64,000 nt of DNA from Streptomyces sp. TLI_171 (GCF_003610255.1 NZ_RAPS01000001.1:4774001-4838000), one strand, 5' to 3'; shown: positions 1 to 9,717, counted from the first letter of the stretch. Notes: generated by a model not told the origin, from the sequence alone. Numbers and translations are program-made.

Positions 1-65
1 CCGTCGGCGGCGAACCGCGGGTCGACCTGCGGGCCGCGCGCTGGGACGGGACCGCGGGAGCCTGA
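1..65 (+). CDS. 3' end of an upstream gene (partial)
   Basis: An open frame (third base of the window onward) runs from the left edge to a TGA at 63-65 and encodes about 20 residues ending in RWDGTAGA. Third codon positions are almost all G or C, as in the other genes here, so this is probably the tail of a real gene. The fragment is too short to identify. A gap of 114 bases separates it from the next start codon, with no clear promoter. Confidence 0.45.
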   Translation, partial: VGGEPRVDLRAARWDGTAGA

Positions 66-179
66 CCGGGAGAGGTGCGCCGGAGGGGTCTGTGGGTGCA
101 GGATCGTAGGCTCGATGCGGCGGGCGCCACCCCACGGCCACCGCCCGCCACCTGAACCGCCGTACGACCCTGGACCGCA

Positions 180-3100
180 GTGACCTCACCGTTCCGCCTG
201 GTGCGCAGCCCCCTCGCGCAGCCCGACCCGCCCGTGCTGGACGAATTCCAGCGGGCGGTGGTCGCGCACGCGTCGGGGCCGCTGCTGGTGCTCGCGGGTC
301 CCGGCACCGGCAAGACCACCACGCTGGTCGAGGCGGTCGCCCGGCGGGTGGCCGACGGGACGCCGCCCGACCGGGTCCTGGTGCTCACCTTCAGCCGCAA
401 GGCCGCGATGGAGCTGCGCGACCGGATGACCGCCCGGATCGGCGCCACCGCCCCGCAGGCCACCACCTTCCACTCGTTCTGCTACGCCCTGCTGCGCGCC
501 CACCAGCCGCCCGAGGAGTACGCCGAGCCGCTGCGCCTGCTGTCCGGCCCCGAGCAGGACGTGATGGTCCGCGAACTGCTGGCCGGCGGCGCCGAGGACG
601 CGAAGGCGGGCACCGCCACCATCGGCTGGCCGCTCGACCTGCGGGCCTGCCTGACCACCCGCGGCTTCGCCGACGAAGTCCGCGCGGTGCTCGCCCGCAG
701 CCGCGAACTCGGACTGGGCGAGGCGGAGCTGGAGCGCTTCGCGCAGGCCGTCCAGCGCCCCGACTGGGCGGCCGCCGCGCACTTCCTGGCCGAGTACCTG
801 GACGTGCTGGACCTGCGCGGCGTGCTCGACTACGCCGAACTCGTGCACCGCGCCGTGCTGCTCGCCGAACGCGAGGACGTCGCCGCGCAGCTGCGCGAGC
901 GCTACGACGTGGTGTTCGTCGACGAGTACCAGGACACCGACCCGGCCCAGGTCCGGCTGCTGCAGCGGCTCGCCGGCGGCGGCCGGGACCTGGTCGCGGT
1001 CGGCGACCCCGACCAGTCGATCTACGCGTTCCGCGGCGCCGACGTGAACGGCATCCTGGAGTTCCCGCACGCCTTCCCGCAGGCCGACGGACGGCCCGCC
1101 GAGGTCAAGGTGCTGCGGGTGTCCCGGCGCTCCGGCGCGGTGCTGCTGGCCGCCTCCCGGGAACTGGCCCGCCGGATGCCGATGGGGCGGCTGCCCGCCG
1201 ACAAGCTCGCCGCGCACCGCGCCCTGCTGCCCTCCCGCGAGGGCGGCGCCGTCGAGGTGTACACCTACCCGACGCCCGGCGCCGAACTCGACTCGGTCGC
1301 CGACCTACTGCGCCGCGCCCACCTGGAGGACGGCGTCCCCTGGGGCGAGATGGCGGTGCTGGTCCGGGCCGGCTCCCGGACCATACCGGCCGTCCGCCGG
1401 GCGCTGGCCGCCGCCGGCGTGCCGCTGGAGATCGACGGCGACGACCTGCCGCTGCGCGAGGAGACCGCCGTCGCCCCGCTGCTGCTCGCGCTGCGGGTCT
1501 GCGCCGAGGGCGAGGGCGCGCTCACCGCCGACCTCGCGCACACCCTGCTCACCGGCCCGCTCGCCGCCCTGGACGGCTCCGACCTGCGCCGCCTCGGCCG
1601 GACCCTGCGCGAGGAGGAGCGCCGGGCGCTCGCCGAGGAGGGCGCGCCCGGGGTGGTCCGGCCCGCCGAGGAGCTGATCCGGGAGGCGCTGGAGCAGCCC
1701 GAGTTGCTCGCCCTGCTGGACGCCCCCTACGCCCGCCGCGCCTACGAGCTGGGCGTGCTGCTGCGCAAGGTCCGCGAACTTCTGGCGGGCGGCGCGTCCG
1801 GCGAGGACGCGCTCTGGGAGCTGTGGGACGGCTCCCGGCGCTGGCGCGAGCGCCTGGAACGGGCCGCGCTGCGCGGCGGGCCCGGCGGCCGCAACGCCGA
1901 CCGGGACCTGGACGCGCTGTGCGCCCTGTTCGAGACCGCCGCCCGGGCCGAGGAGCGGGTCTCCGGCCACCGCGGCGCCCTCGACCTGCTCGCGGAGGTC
2001 GAGGCGCAGGACATCGCCGCCGACACCCTGCACGTGCGCGCCGTCCGCCCCGACGCGGTGCGGCTGATGACCGCGCACCGCTCCAAGGGCCTGGAGTGGC
2101 GGCTGGTCGTCGTCACCGGCGTCCAGGAGGGCCTCTGGCCGGACCTGCGCCGCCGCGGCTCGCTGCTGGAGGCCGACCGGATCGGCCGCGACGGCCTCGC
2201 CGAACCGTTGTCGGCGGCCGCGCTGCTGGCCGAGGAGCGCCGGCTGTTCTACGTCGCCGCCACCCGGGCCAAGGACCGCCTGGTGGTCACCGCCGTCAAG
2301 GCCCCCGCCGAGGACGGCGACGAGCCGTCCCGGTTCCTGCGCGAGCTGTACCGGGAGACCGTCGACCCCCGCACCGGGCGGGTGCTGGAGCGCACCCCGC
2401 AGGTCCGGGTCGCCGAGGTCACCTCCCGGCCGCGCCGCCCGCTGTCGGTGCCCGCACTGGTCGCCGAGCTGCGCGCCGTCACCGTCGACCCGGCCCGCTC
2501 GCCGCAGCTGCGCCGGGCCGCCGCCGAACGCCTCGCCACCCTGGCCGCCGCCCTGGACGAGGAGGGCCGCCCGCTGGTCCCGGCCGCCCACCCCGACCAG
2601 TGGTGGGGCCTGGTGGACGCCACCGCCGCCCCGCAGCCGCTGCGCGAACCCGACGCGCCGGTCCGGCTGTCCGGCAGCGGGCTGGAGCAGCTGGAGTCCT
2701 GCGCGCTGCAGTGGTTCCTGGAGAAGGACGTGAAGGCGGGGCGGACCGCCTCCGCCGCCCAGGGGTTCGGCAACGTGGTGCACGCCCTCGCCGACGAGGT
2801 CGGCTCCGGCCGCACCCCCGCCGACCTGGCCGTGCTGATGGAACGGCTGGACACCGTCTGGGACGCCCTCGCCTTCGACGCCCCGTGGAAGTCCCACCAG
2901 GAGAAGGCCGAGGCCCGGGCCGCCCTGGAGCGCTTCCTGCGCTGGCACGTGCTGGAACGGGAGCGCACCACGGTGGCCACCGAGCACCCCTTCGACCTGA
3001 CCCTGGACGTCGGCGGCGTCGCGGTGCGGATCCGCGGCTCGATGGACCGGGTGGAGACCGACGCGGTCGGTCGCGCGTACGTGGTCGACTTCAAGACCGG

Positions 3101-3452
3101 CAAGCAGATCCCGACCGAGAAGTCGCTCCCCGACCACCGCCAACTCGCGGTCTACCAGCTGGCGGTGCGCGGCGGCGCACTCGCCGACCTGCCCGGCTTC
3201 GAGGACGGCGCCACCCCCGGCGGCGCCGAGCTGGTGCACCTGCGGGAGCCCGCCAAGGGCGACGCGGAGGCGCCCAAGGTGCAGCAGCAGCTGCCGCCCG
3301 AGGGCACCCCGTGGATCGAGGAGCTGCTGGTGGAGACCGCCGGGAAGGTCCTCGCCGAGAAGTTCACCCCCACCGCGGGCGAGCGCTGCGGCCGCTGCGC
3401 CTTCCGCAGCAGCTGCTCCGCGCAGCGGGACGGCCGGCATGTCGTCGACTGA
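180..3452 (+). CDS. adnA: AdnA-like helicase-nuclease subunit
   Basis: This is a 1090-residue UvrD-family motor fused to a RecB-type nuclease, matching subunits of AdnAB, the actinobacterial machine that resects DNA double-strand breaks. Walker A GPGTGKTT is at about 40-47 and the DEYQD motif II near 247-251. The C-terminal third has the nuclease signature: GSMDR near 953, VDFKTGK near 969 and QLAVYQL near 987. A cysteine in LESCALQW (about 841) and three in CGRCAFRSSC (about 1070-1079) form the four-cysteine iron-sulfur pattern seen in AddB and Dna2 nucleases. The GTG start lacks a strong ribosome binding site. The gene overlaps the next helicase by 14 bases, so the two are probably co-translated. 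In mycobacteria adnA also precedes adnB; I assign the name from that order and domain layout. Confidence 0.85.
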   Translation: MTSPFRLVRSPLAQPDPPVLDEFQRAVVAHASGPLLVLAGPGTGKTTTLVEAVARRVADGTPPDRVLVLTFSRKAAMELRDRMTARIGATAPQATTFHSFCYALLRAHQPPEEYAEPLRLLSGPEQDVMVRELLAGGAEDAKAGTATIGWPLDLRACLTTRGFADEVRAVLARSRELGLGEAELERFAQAVQRPDWAAAAHFLAEYLDVLDLRGVLDYAELVHRAVLLAEREDVAAQLRERYDVVFVDEYQDTDPAQVRLLQRLAGGGRDLVAVGDPDQSIYAFRGADVNGILEFPHAFPQADGRPAEVKVLRVSRRSGAVLLAASRELARRMPMGRLPADKLAAHRALLPSREGGAVEVYTYPTPGAELDSVADLLRRAHLEDGVPWGEMAVLVRAGSRTIPAVRRALAAAGVPLEIDGDDLPLREETAVAPLLLALRVCAEGEGALTADLAHTLLTGPLAALDGSDLRRLGRTLREEERRALAEEGAPGVVRPAEELIREALEQPELLALLDAPYARRAYELGVLLRKVRELLAGGASGEDALWELWDGSRRWRERLERAALRGGPGGRNADRDLDALCALFETAARAEERVSGHRGALDLLAEVEAQDIAADTLHVRAVRPDAVRLMTAHRSKGLEWRLVVVTGVQEGLWPDLRRRGSLLEADRIGRDGLAEPLSAAALLAEERRLFYVAATRAKDRLVVTAVKAPAEDGDEPSRFLRELYRETVDPRTGRVLERTPQVRVAEVTSRPRRPLSVPALVAELRAVTVDPARSPQLRRAAAERLATLAAALDEEGRPLVPAAHPDQWWGLVDATAAPQPLREPDAPVRLSGSGLEQLESCALQWFLEKDVKAGRTASAAQGFGNVVHALADEVGSGRTPADLAVLMERLDTVWDALAFDAPWKSHQEKAEARAALERFLRWHVLERERTTVATEHPFDLTLDVGGVAVRIRGSMDRVETDAVGRAYVVDFKTGKQIPTEKSLPDHRQLAVYQLAVRGGALADLPGFEDGATPGGAELVHLREPAKGDAEAPKVQQQLPPEGTPWIEELLVETAGKVLAEKFTPTAGERCGRCAFRSSCSAQRDGRHVVD

Positions 3453-6400
3453 GCCGCTGCAGCACCCGGCCCAGCTCCGCGAGCTGCTCCAGATCCCGTT
3501 CAACGGCGAGCAGTTGGCGGCCATCGGGGCGCCCATGGAGCCCGGCGTGATCGTGGCCGGCGCGGGCTCCGGCAAGACCACCGTGATGGCCGCCCGGGTG
3601 GTCTGGCTGGTCGGCTCCGGCGCCGTCCGCCCCGAGCAGGTGCTCGGCCTGACCTTCACCAACAAGGCCGCCGGCGAACTCGCCGAACGCGTCCGGGCCT
3701 CGCTGCTGCGGGCCGGCGTCCGCGAGGAGGAGGACGCGCTCGGCGAGCCGCAGATCTCCACCTACCACGCCTTCGCCGGCACCCTGCTCAAGGAGCACGG
3801 CCTGCGCCTCGGCATCGAGCCGGACGTCCGGCTGCTCGCCGACGCCACCCGCTTCCAGCTCGCCGCCCGGGTGCTGCGCCAGGCCCGCGGGCCCTACCCG
3901 GCGCTGACCGGCACCTTCAGCTCCCTGGTCGCCGAACTGATAGCGCTGGACTCCGAGTTGGCCGAGCACCTGGTCGAGCCGGAGCAACTGCGGGCGTACG
4001 ACGAGCAGTTGCTGGACGCGCTGACCTCGGTCAAGCTCAGCAACGAGGACCTACGGGCCGTCCCCAGGGCCGCCCGCGGCCGGCAGGAACTGCTGCACCT
4101 GGTGGCGGACTACCGGGCCCGCAAGCAGAAGCTCGGCCTGCTCGACTTCGGCGACCAGATCGCCGCCTCGGCCCGGCTCGCCCAGCAGCGACCCGAGGTC
4201 GGCCGGCTGCTGCGCGAGCAGTACCGGGTGGTGCTGCTGGACGAGTACCAGGACACCTCGGTGGCCCAACGCCTCATGCTGGCGGGCCTGTTCGGCGGCT
4301 CCGACGGCGCCGGCCACCCGGTCACCGCGGTCGGCGACCCCTGCCAGGCGATCTACGGCTGGCGCGGCGCCTCGGTCGCCAACCTGGACGACTTCCCGCA
4401 CCACTTCCCGCGCTCCGACGGCAGCCCCGCGTACCGCTTCGCGCTCAGCGAGAACCGCCGCAGCGGCGGCCGGCTGCTCGCCTTCGCCAACGAACTCGCC
4501 GCCCCGCTGCGGGAGATGCACGAGGGCGTGGAGGCGCTGCGGCCCGCGCCCGGCGCCGAGCTCGACGGCTTCGTGCGGGCCGCGCTGCTGCCCACCCACG
4601 CCGAGGAGGTCGACTGGCTGGCCGACTCGATCACCCACCTGGTCCGCACCGGCACCGCGCCGGGCCGGATCGCGGTGCTCTGCCGGGCAGGCAGCTCCTT
4701 CCCCGACCTCCACGCCGCGCTGGTCGCCCGGCAGGTCCCGGTGGAGGTGGTCGGCCTCGGCGGGCTGCTCCAACTGCCGGAGGTGGCCGACCTGGTGGCG
4801 GTCTGCGAGGTGCTCCAGGACCCGACCGCGAACGCCGCCCTGGTCCGCCTGCTGATCGGCCCGCGCTGGCGGATCGGCCCCCGCGACCTGGCGCTGCTCG
4901 GCCGCCGCGCCGCCGAACTGGTGCGCACCGCCCGGCACGGCGACCAGGACCCCCTCGCCGCCGCCGTCGCCGAGACCGACCCCACCGAGGTGGTCTCGCT
5001 CGCCGACGCGCTGGAGACCTTCGTCGACGCCGAACAGCCCGACGACCTGCCGTTCTCGCCCGAGGCCCGGATCCGCTTCGCCCGCTTCGCCCGGGAGATC
5101 CGCGAACTGCGCCGGGCCCTCGCCGAACCCCTGATGGACGTGCTGCACCGGGTGCTCGCCGTCACCGGCCTGGAGGTCGAACTCTCCGCCTCCCCGCTGG
5201 CGCTGGCCGCCCGCCGCCGGGAGACCCTGCACTCCTTCCTGGACATCGCCGCCTCCTTCGCCGACCTGGACGGCGACCCCGGACTGGCCGCCTTCCTGGC
5301 CTTCCTGCGCGCCGCCCAGGAGTACGAGCGCGGCCTGGACGCCGGACTGCCCGGCGGCGAGGACACCGTCAAGGTGCTCACCGCGCACAAGTCCAAGGGC
5401 CTGGAGTGGGACGTGGTCGCCGTCCCCGGCCTGGTCAAGGGCGGCTTCCCGTCCGGCCAGGGCCGCGAGCGCTGGACCTCCACCCGCAAGGTGCTGCCGC
5501 ACGCCCTGCGCGGCGACGCCGCCACGCTGCCCGCCGACCCGGCGTGGAACGCCAAGGGCATGGGGCTGTTCAAGAAGGAGATGGCGCACCACGGCGAGGT
5601 GGAGGAACTCCGGCTCGGCTACGTCGCGTTCACCCGCCCGCGCTCGCTGCTGCTGGCCTCCGGGCACTGGTGGGGGCCCTCGCAGAAGCGCAGGCGCGGG
5701 CCGTCCGAGTTCCTGACGGCGCTGCGCGCGCACTGCGAGCGGCCCGGCAACGGCGAGATCGAGCACTGGGCCGGGGAGCCCGCCGCGGACGCCGAGAACC
5801 CCGCGTTCAGCGCCTCGGTCGAAACGCCCTGGCCGCTGCCGCTGGACCCCGCCGCGCAGCACGCCCGCCGCCGGGTCGCCGAGGTGGTCCGGCGCCGGCT
5901 GGCCGGCGCGCCCGCGCCCGAACCCGAGCCGATGGGCGCCGAGGACCAGCGGCTGCTGGCCTCCTGGGACCGCGACCTGACGGCGCTGCTCGGCGAGTTG
6001 GAGCGCTCCCGGCGCACCACCCGGGAGGTCGAGCTGCCCGCCTCGCTGTCCGCCTCCCAGCTGATGCGGCTGGCCGCCGACCCGGACGGCTTCGCCCGCG
6101 ACCTGGCCCGCCCGATGCCCCGCCCGCCCGCGCCCGCCGCCCGCCGGGGCACCCGCTTCCACGCCTGGGTGCAGTCCCGCTACGACCAGCCGCTGCTGCT
6201 CGGCGCCGACGCGCTGCCCGGCCTGGACGCCGAAGAGATCGAGGACGAGCGGGACCTCGAACGCCTGAAGGAGGCGTTCCTGCGCGGTCCCTACGCCGGC
6301 CGCACCCCGTACCGGGTCGAGGCCCCGTTCCAACTGGTGCTGGCGGGACGGGTGGTGCGCGGCCGGATCGACGCGGTGTACCGGGACGCCGGCCGTGGCG

Positions 6401-6624
6401 CAGGGTCACCGCAGTACGAGGTGGTGGACTGGAAGACCGGCCGCGAGGACAGCGGCGATCCGCTGCAGCTCGCCGTCTACCGGCTGGCCTGGGCCGAGCA
6501 GGTCGGCGTCCCGCCGGAGCAGGTCACCGCCTCGTTCTGCTACGTGCGCTCCGGCCGGATCGAGACTCCGTCAGGACTTCCCGGCCGAAAAGAGTTGAGC
6601 GATCTTCTGATCGGGAATAGGTAG
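3439..6624 (+). CDS. adnB: AdnB-like helicase-nuclease subunit
   Basis: This 1061-residue second UvrD-type motor carries a C-terminal RecB-like nuclease and is the expected partner of the preceding gene in AdnAB. AGAGSGKTT (about 40-48) is Walker A and LLDEYQDTS (about 263-271) is motif II. The helicase part ends near 870. Nuclease motifs are RGRIDAVYRD (about 974), VVDWKTGR (about 995) and QLAVYRLAW (about 1010). Unlike its neighbour it lacks the C-terminal CxxC cluster, so only one subunit would carry an iron-sulfur centre. The ATG lies inside the end of adnA, with the 14-base overlap implying coupling. The motor and nuclease residues look intact, so an active two-motor, two-nuclease complex is likely. 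Confidence 0.85.
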   Translation: MSSTEPLQHPAQLRELLQIPFNGEQLAAIGAPMEPGVIVAGAGSGKTTVMAARVVWLVGSGAVRPEQVLGLTFTNKAAGELAERVRASLLRAGVREEEDALGEPQISTYHAFAGTLLKEHGLRLGIEPDVRLLADATRFQLAARVLRQARGPYPALTGTFSSLVAELIALDSELAEHLVEPEQLRAYDEQLLDALTSVKLSNEDLRAVPRAARGRQELLHLVADYRARKQKLGLLDFGDQIAASARLAQQRPEVGRLLREQYRVVLLDEYQDTSVAQRLMLAGLFGGSDGAGHPVTAVGDPCQAIYGWRGASVANLDDFPHHFPRSDGSPAYRFALSENRRSGGRLLAFANELAAPLREMHEGVEALRPAPGAELDGFVRAALLPTHAEEVDWLADSITHLVRTGTAPGRIAVLCRAGSSFPDLHAALVARQVPVEVVGLGGLLQLPEVADLVAVCEVLQDPTANAALVRLLIGPRWRIGPRDLALLGRRAAELVRTARHGDQDPLAAAVAETDPTEVVSLADALETFVDAEQPDDLPFSPEARIRFARFAREIRELRRALAEPLMDVLHRVLAVTGLEVELSASPLALAARRRETLHSFLDIAASFADLDGDPGLAAFLAFLRAAQEYERGLDAGLPGGEDTVKVLTAHKSKGLEWDVVAVPGLVKGGFPSGQGRERWTSTRKVLPHALRGDAATLPADPAWNAKGMGLFKKEMAHHGEVEELRLGYVAFTRPRSLLLASGHWWGPSQKRRRGPSEFLTALRAHCERPGNGEIEHWAGEPAADAENPAFSASVETPWPLPLDPAAQHARRRVAEVVRRRLAGAPAPEPEPMGAEDQRLLASWDRDLTALLGELERSRRTTREVELPASLSASQLMRLAADPDGFARDLARPMPRPPAPAARRGTRFHAWVQSRYDQPLLLGADALPGLDAEEIEDERDLERLKEAFLRGPYAGRTPYRVEAPFQLVLAGRVVRGRIDAVYRDAGRGAGSPQYEVVDWKTGREDSGDPLQLAVYRLAWAEQVGVPPEQVTASFCYVRSGRIETPSGLPGRKELSDLLIGNR

Positions 6625-6665
6625 AAAAGAGTCACGCAGAGCATTCAACTCGTCACGAGATCACG

Positions 6666-6692
6666 CGAAACCTGTGCGCCCTGCACGTTTCG
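6666..6692. terminator. Inverted repeat after adnB
   Basis: CGAAAC-CT-GTGC and GCAC-GTTTCG form a 10-bp stem with a 2-nt bulge around a GCCCT loop, 41 bases after the adnB stop. No U-run follows. It could end the adnAB transcript or be an operator for the phosphatase gene downstream. Confidence 0.4.
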
Positions 6693-6819
6693 TGCCTATT
6701 GTGGGGTCGGTAACCGGTCATCCCCCGTACTCCGGCCGCCGTCAGGGCCCCGCCCCTGACCTCCCGTCAGACCCGCAGGTGCCGAGCAGCACCCGCACCT
6801 TCCGCTGGAGAGACCGACG

Positions 6820-8052
6820 TTGAGCGCGACCGGATGGATCAGGGACGTCCTCCACGGCCCCACCCCAGGGCCGGTACCGAACTCCGTCACCGGCACCTGG
6901 CCGAGAACCTCGCACGCCCTGCCGCTGATCGGCATGGCGCTGATCGTCTCCCTCGACCTGCTGACCAACAGCCAGGTCACCGTCGAACCCGCCCTGACCG
7001 CCGTCCCGGCCCTCGCCGCCGTCGTCTCCCGCCGCACCTGGTACCCCCTGCTGGTCGGCGCCCTCGCCGAGCTCTGCGCCTTCGGCATGGCCTGGTACAA
7101 CGACGTGCTCGGCCAGTCCGTGCACACCGCCACCGTCGCCGCGATCGTCCTGATCGCCGGCATCGGCCACCTCAGCGCCACGCTGAGGCTCCGTCAGGAG
7201 CTCGCCCTCGCCGAGGCGCAGCTGGTCGCCGAGATCGCCCGCCGGGTCCTGCTGCGCTCCGTCCCCGAACGGGTCGGGCCGGTCCGCGCCGCCGTCCGCT
7301 ACGCCGCCGCGGCCGCGCACGCCTCGATCGGCGGCGACCTGTACGAGGTGGTCAACACCCGGCACGGGGTGCGCGCCGTGATGGGCGACGTCCGCGGCAA
7401 GGGCCTCGCCGCCGTCGAGACCGCCGCCGCCGTGCTCGGCGCCTTCCGGGAGGCCGCCCACCAGGAGGCCGCCCTCGACAAGGTGGCCGGCTGGCTCGCC
7501 GTCAGCCTCGACCGGGCCCTGCACGAGAACGAGCACCCCGGCGTCGACGAGGAGTTCGTCACCCTGGTGCTGATCGGCGTCCGCCCCGACGGCGTGCTGG
7601 AGATCGCCAACTGCGGCCACCCGGCCCCCGTCCTGCTCCGCGGCGAGGACGCCCCGCTGCTGCTCGCCGCCGACGAGACCGTCCCCCCGCTGGGCGTCCT
7701 CGACCCCGCCGACGTGCGCCCGCCGCTCCAACTGGTGCAGGCCGAGCCCGGCGACCGCATCCTGCTCTACACCGACGGCGTCATCGAGGCCCGCGACCAC
7801 CGCGGCGCCTTCTACCCCCTGACGGACCGTCTTCCGCTGCTCGCCGACGGCGGCCCCGTCGACGTGCTGCACCGCCTGCACGACGACGTGGTCCGCCACG
7901 TCGGCCACAAGCTCGGCGACGACGCCGCGATGCTGATGCTCCACTTCGACCCGGTCGTGCTCCCCGCGCAGGTGCTTCCCGGCAGGGCCCTTCCCGGCCC
8001 GGAGGAGCGGAGCTCCCAGGGGCCCGGGGAGCGGCGGGGGTTCGTGGCGTAG
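6820..8052 (+). CDS. Membrane-anchored PP2C (SpoIIE/RsbU-type) serine phosphatase
   Basis: This 410-residue protein has about four hydrophobic segments between residues 30 and 122, a short linking helix, and a SpoIIE/RsbU-type PP2C phosphatase domain from about 155 to 385. Metal-binding motifs are visible: GGDLYEV (about 171), GDVRGKG (about 189), LLYTDGVIEAR (about 316) and DDAAML (about 368). Such enzymes usually dephosphorylate anti-anti-sigma factors or similar regulators, but no anti-sigma or STAS gene lies next to it, so the substrate is unknown. The TTG start at 6820 is favoured by GGAGAG seven bases upstream. It faces the convergent EEP gene, and its position between adnB and nudC departs from the mycobacterial order. 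Confidence 0.85.
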   Translation: MSATGWIRDVLHGPTPGPVPNSVTGTWPRTSHALPLIGMALIVSLDLLTNSQVTVEPALTAVPALAAVVSRRTWYPLLVGALAELCAFGMAWYNDVLGQSVHTATVAAIVLIAGIGHLSATLRLRQELALAEAQLVAEIARRVLLRSVPERVGPVRAAVRYAAAAAHASIGGDLYEVVNTRHGVRAVMGDVRGKGLAAVETAAAVLGAFREAAHQEAALDKVAGWLAVSLDRALHENEHPGVDEEFVTLVLIGVRPDGVLEIANCGHPAPVLLRGEDAPLLLAADETVPPLGVLDPADVRPPLQLVQAEPGDRILLYTDGVIEARDHRGAFYPLTDRLPLLADGGPVDVLHRLHDDVVRHVGHKLGDDAAMLMLHFDPVVLPAQVLPGRALPGPEERSSQGPGERRGFVA

Positions 8053-8075
8053 CGGCCACGGGGCCCGGCGCTCCC

Positions 8076-8090
8076 GAGACCTCAGGTCTC
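8076..8090. terminator. Small convergent hairpin
   Basis: GAGACCT-C-AGGTCTC is a perfect 7-bp inverted repeat between the convergent phosphatase and EEP genes. It overlaps the EEP stop codon. It is weak but could form on both transcripts. Confidence 0.3.
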
Positions 8091-8993
8091 GATCTCGACC
8101 ACCAGCGGCCGGTGGTCGGAGACCCCGGCGCGCGGCGCCGCCACCGACCCGACCGTGCTCCGCGGAACACCGATCCCCAGGATGTGGTCGAACTGCACCG
8201 TCGGCCGGTGGGACGGGTAGGTGGGGGTGCGGGCCAGGTCGTACCAGCCCTGCAGCCTGGTCCGCCGTGCGGTGCGGACGCGTTCGCGCCGCGCCGTGCG
8301 CTGGATCGCGTGCGCCGACCCGAGCACCGTGCGCGGCACCGCCCCGATCAGGTTGAAGTCGCCGAGCACCAGGTACGGCTGCGGCAGGTCGGCGATCCAG
8401 CGCCGGATCGCGGCGAGCTGGGCGACGTTCCACCCGGGCACGAAGGACAGGTGCGCGGCGACCACGGTGAACTCCCCGCCGGGCCCGGCGAGCACCGCCG
8501 CCAGCGCGGCCCGCGGCTCGTCCGGCACCGGCGTCAGCCCGCGCCGCCCGGCCACCCGCAGCGGCAGCCCGAACGGGGCCGGGGCGAACCGGCGGGCCCG
8601 CCAGTGCAGCACCGGGAGGCGGGTGAGCAGCGCGGTGCCGTACGAGGGCCGCTCGACCGGGCCGTCCACGTCCTCGGGCCCGTAGACCACCATGCCGGGT
8701 TGCACGGGGTCGGTGACCCAGCCGGCCGAGGGGGCGGGGGTGCCGTGCAGGGCGGCGGCGAAGCGCCAGTCGGTGGCGCCCATCGCCTTGGCGGCGACGG
8801 CCGCCTGGTCGGTGCGGCCGGAGCGCTCCTGGTGGCGGTCGACCTCCTGGAGCGCGAGCACGTCGGCGTCCAGCGCGGCGACGGCCTCGGCGAGCGGCGC
8901 GCCCGGCTCGGCGGGGTAGGGAGCAGGGCTCCCGTCCGGGGCGAGCGGTTGGCCGTGCAGCAGGTTGTACGTGGCGATCCGCAGTGTGGTCAC
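8082..8993 (-). CDS. Endonuclease/exonuclease/phosphatase (EEP) family hydrolase
   Basis: This 303-residue EEP-fold enzyme starts at the GTG at 8993 (VTTLRIATYN). Family motifs are TYNLLHG near the N-terminus, LALQEVDRH (about 55), GDFNLIG (about 211), FDHILG (about 274) and the final SDHRPLVVE (about 290). These give the metal ligands and catalytic histidines of the DNase I-like/sphingomyelinase fold. The substrate cannot be told from sequence: DNA, phosphoinositide or another phosphodiester are all possible. No signal peptide is visible, so it probably acts in the cytoplasm. It is divergent from padR with about 90 bases between start codons, so the two promoters share this gap. Confidence 0.8.
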   Translation of the reverse strand: MTTLRIATYNLLHGQPLAPDGSPAPYPAEPGAPLAEAVAALDADVLALQEVDRHQERSGRTDQAAVAAKAMGATDWRFAAALHGTPAPSAGWVTDPVQPGMVVYGPEDVDGPVERPSYGTALLTRLPVLHWRARRFAPAPFGLPLRVAGRRGLTPVPDEPRAALAAVLAGPGGEFTVVAAHLSFVPGWNVAQLAAIRRWIADLPQPYLVLGDFNLIGAVPRTVLGSAHAIQRTARRERVRTARRTRLQGWYDLARTPTYPSHRPTVQFDHILGIGVPRSTVGSVAAPRAGVSDHRPLVVEIET

Positions 8994-9060
8994 GCCGACG
9001 ACCGTACCCGGCGGACGTGAACGGGTGGACGTGAACGGGGGCGGCTTGAGCTGCCGCCAC

Positions 9061-9086
9061 CATACCGGGTATACATACTCGGTATG
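9061..9086. promoter_or_regulatory. Palindromic operator covering the padR start codon
   Basis: CATACCGGGTAT-AC-ATACTCGGTATG is an inverted repeat with 12-base arms and one mismatch, and its last three bases are the padR ATG. It is the kind of dyad bound by PadR dimers and sits between the divergent EEP and padR genes. A -10-like CATACT lies 4 bases before the ATG, suggesting a leaderless, self-repressed transcript. Confidence 0.65.
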
Positions 9087-9701
9087 TCGATCCGTCACGG
9101 CCTGCTCGCCCTGCTCGACCAGGGCCCGCGCTACGGCTACCAGCTGAGATCCGAGTTCGAGGCCCGCACCGGGGCGACCTGGCCGCTGAACGTCGGCCAG
9201 GTGTACACCACGCTCGGCCGCCTGGAGCGCGACGGCCTGGTGGAGTCCGCCGGCGAGGACGACGAGGGCCACCAGTTCTACGCCGTCACCGAAGAGGGAC
9301 GCAGCGAACTGCGCCGCTGGTTCGACACCCCGGTGCCGCGCACCAACCCGCCCCGCGACGAGCTGGCGATAAAGCTCGCCATGGCGGTGACCGTCCCGGG
9401 CGTGGACGTCGCCGCCGTCGTACAGGGCCAGCGCCGGCACAGCATGAAAGCGCTGCAGGACTACACCCGGCTCAAGGGCCGCGCGCTGGCCGCCGACACC
9501 GGCTCCGGCGGCGACCTGGCCTGGCTGCTGGTGCTGGAGCAACTGATCTTCCAGACCGAGGCGGAGATCCGCTGGCTGGACCACTGCGAGAGCAGGCTCG
9601 GCCAGCACGCGGGACGCGCGGCAGCCGCCCCGCCCGCCGAACCCGCCGACGCGCCGCCCGCCCGCCGTGCCGCCAAGAGCCGCGAACGCGGCCGTCTCTG
9701 A
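9084..9701 (+). CDS. PadR-family transcriptional regulator
   Basis: This 205-residue regulator has a PadR winged-helix domain at about 1-95 (GLLALLDQGPRYGYQL, then VGQVYTTLGRLERDGLV) and a helical C-terminal half for dimerisation. PadR proteins of this type commonly repress an adjacent exporter and are released by the exported compound. Here the ABC transporter genes follow after 16 bases, so control of that exporter is the simplest reading. The start codon is embedded in a palindrome, which suggests autorepression and perhaps a leaderless message. The last 40 residues are Ala/Pro/Arg-rich and look disordered. Confidence 0.85.
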   Translation: MSIRHGLLALLDQGPRYGYQLRSEFEARTGATWPLNVGQVYTTLGRLERDGLVESAGEDDEGHQFYAVTEEGRSELRRWFDTPVPRTNPPRDELAIKLAMAVTVPGVDVAAVVQGQRRHSMKALQDYTRLKGRALAADTGSGGDLAWLLVLEQLIFQTEAEIRWLDHCESRLGQHAGRAAAAPPAEPADAPPARRAAKSRERGRL

Positions 9702-9717
9702 GACTCCAGGGGGAGCG

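Noticed and set aside
1305..3761. Long antisense frames opposite adnA and adnB
   Set aside because: Low-complexity composition and overlap with well-supported helicase-nuclease genes mark these as composition artefacts.
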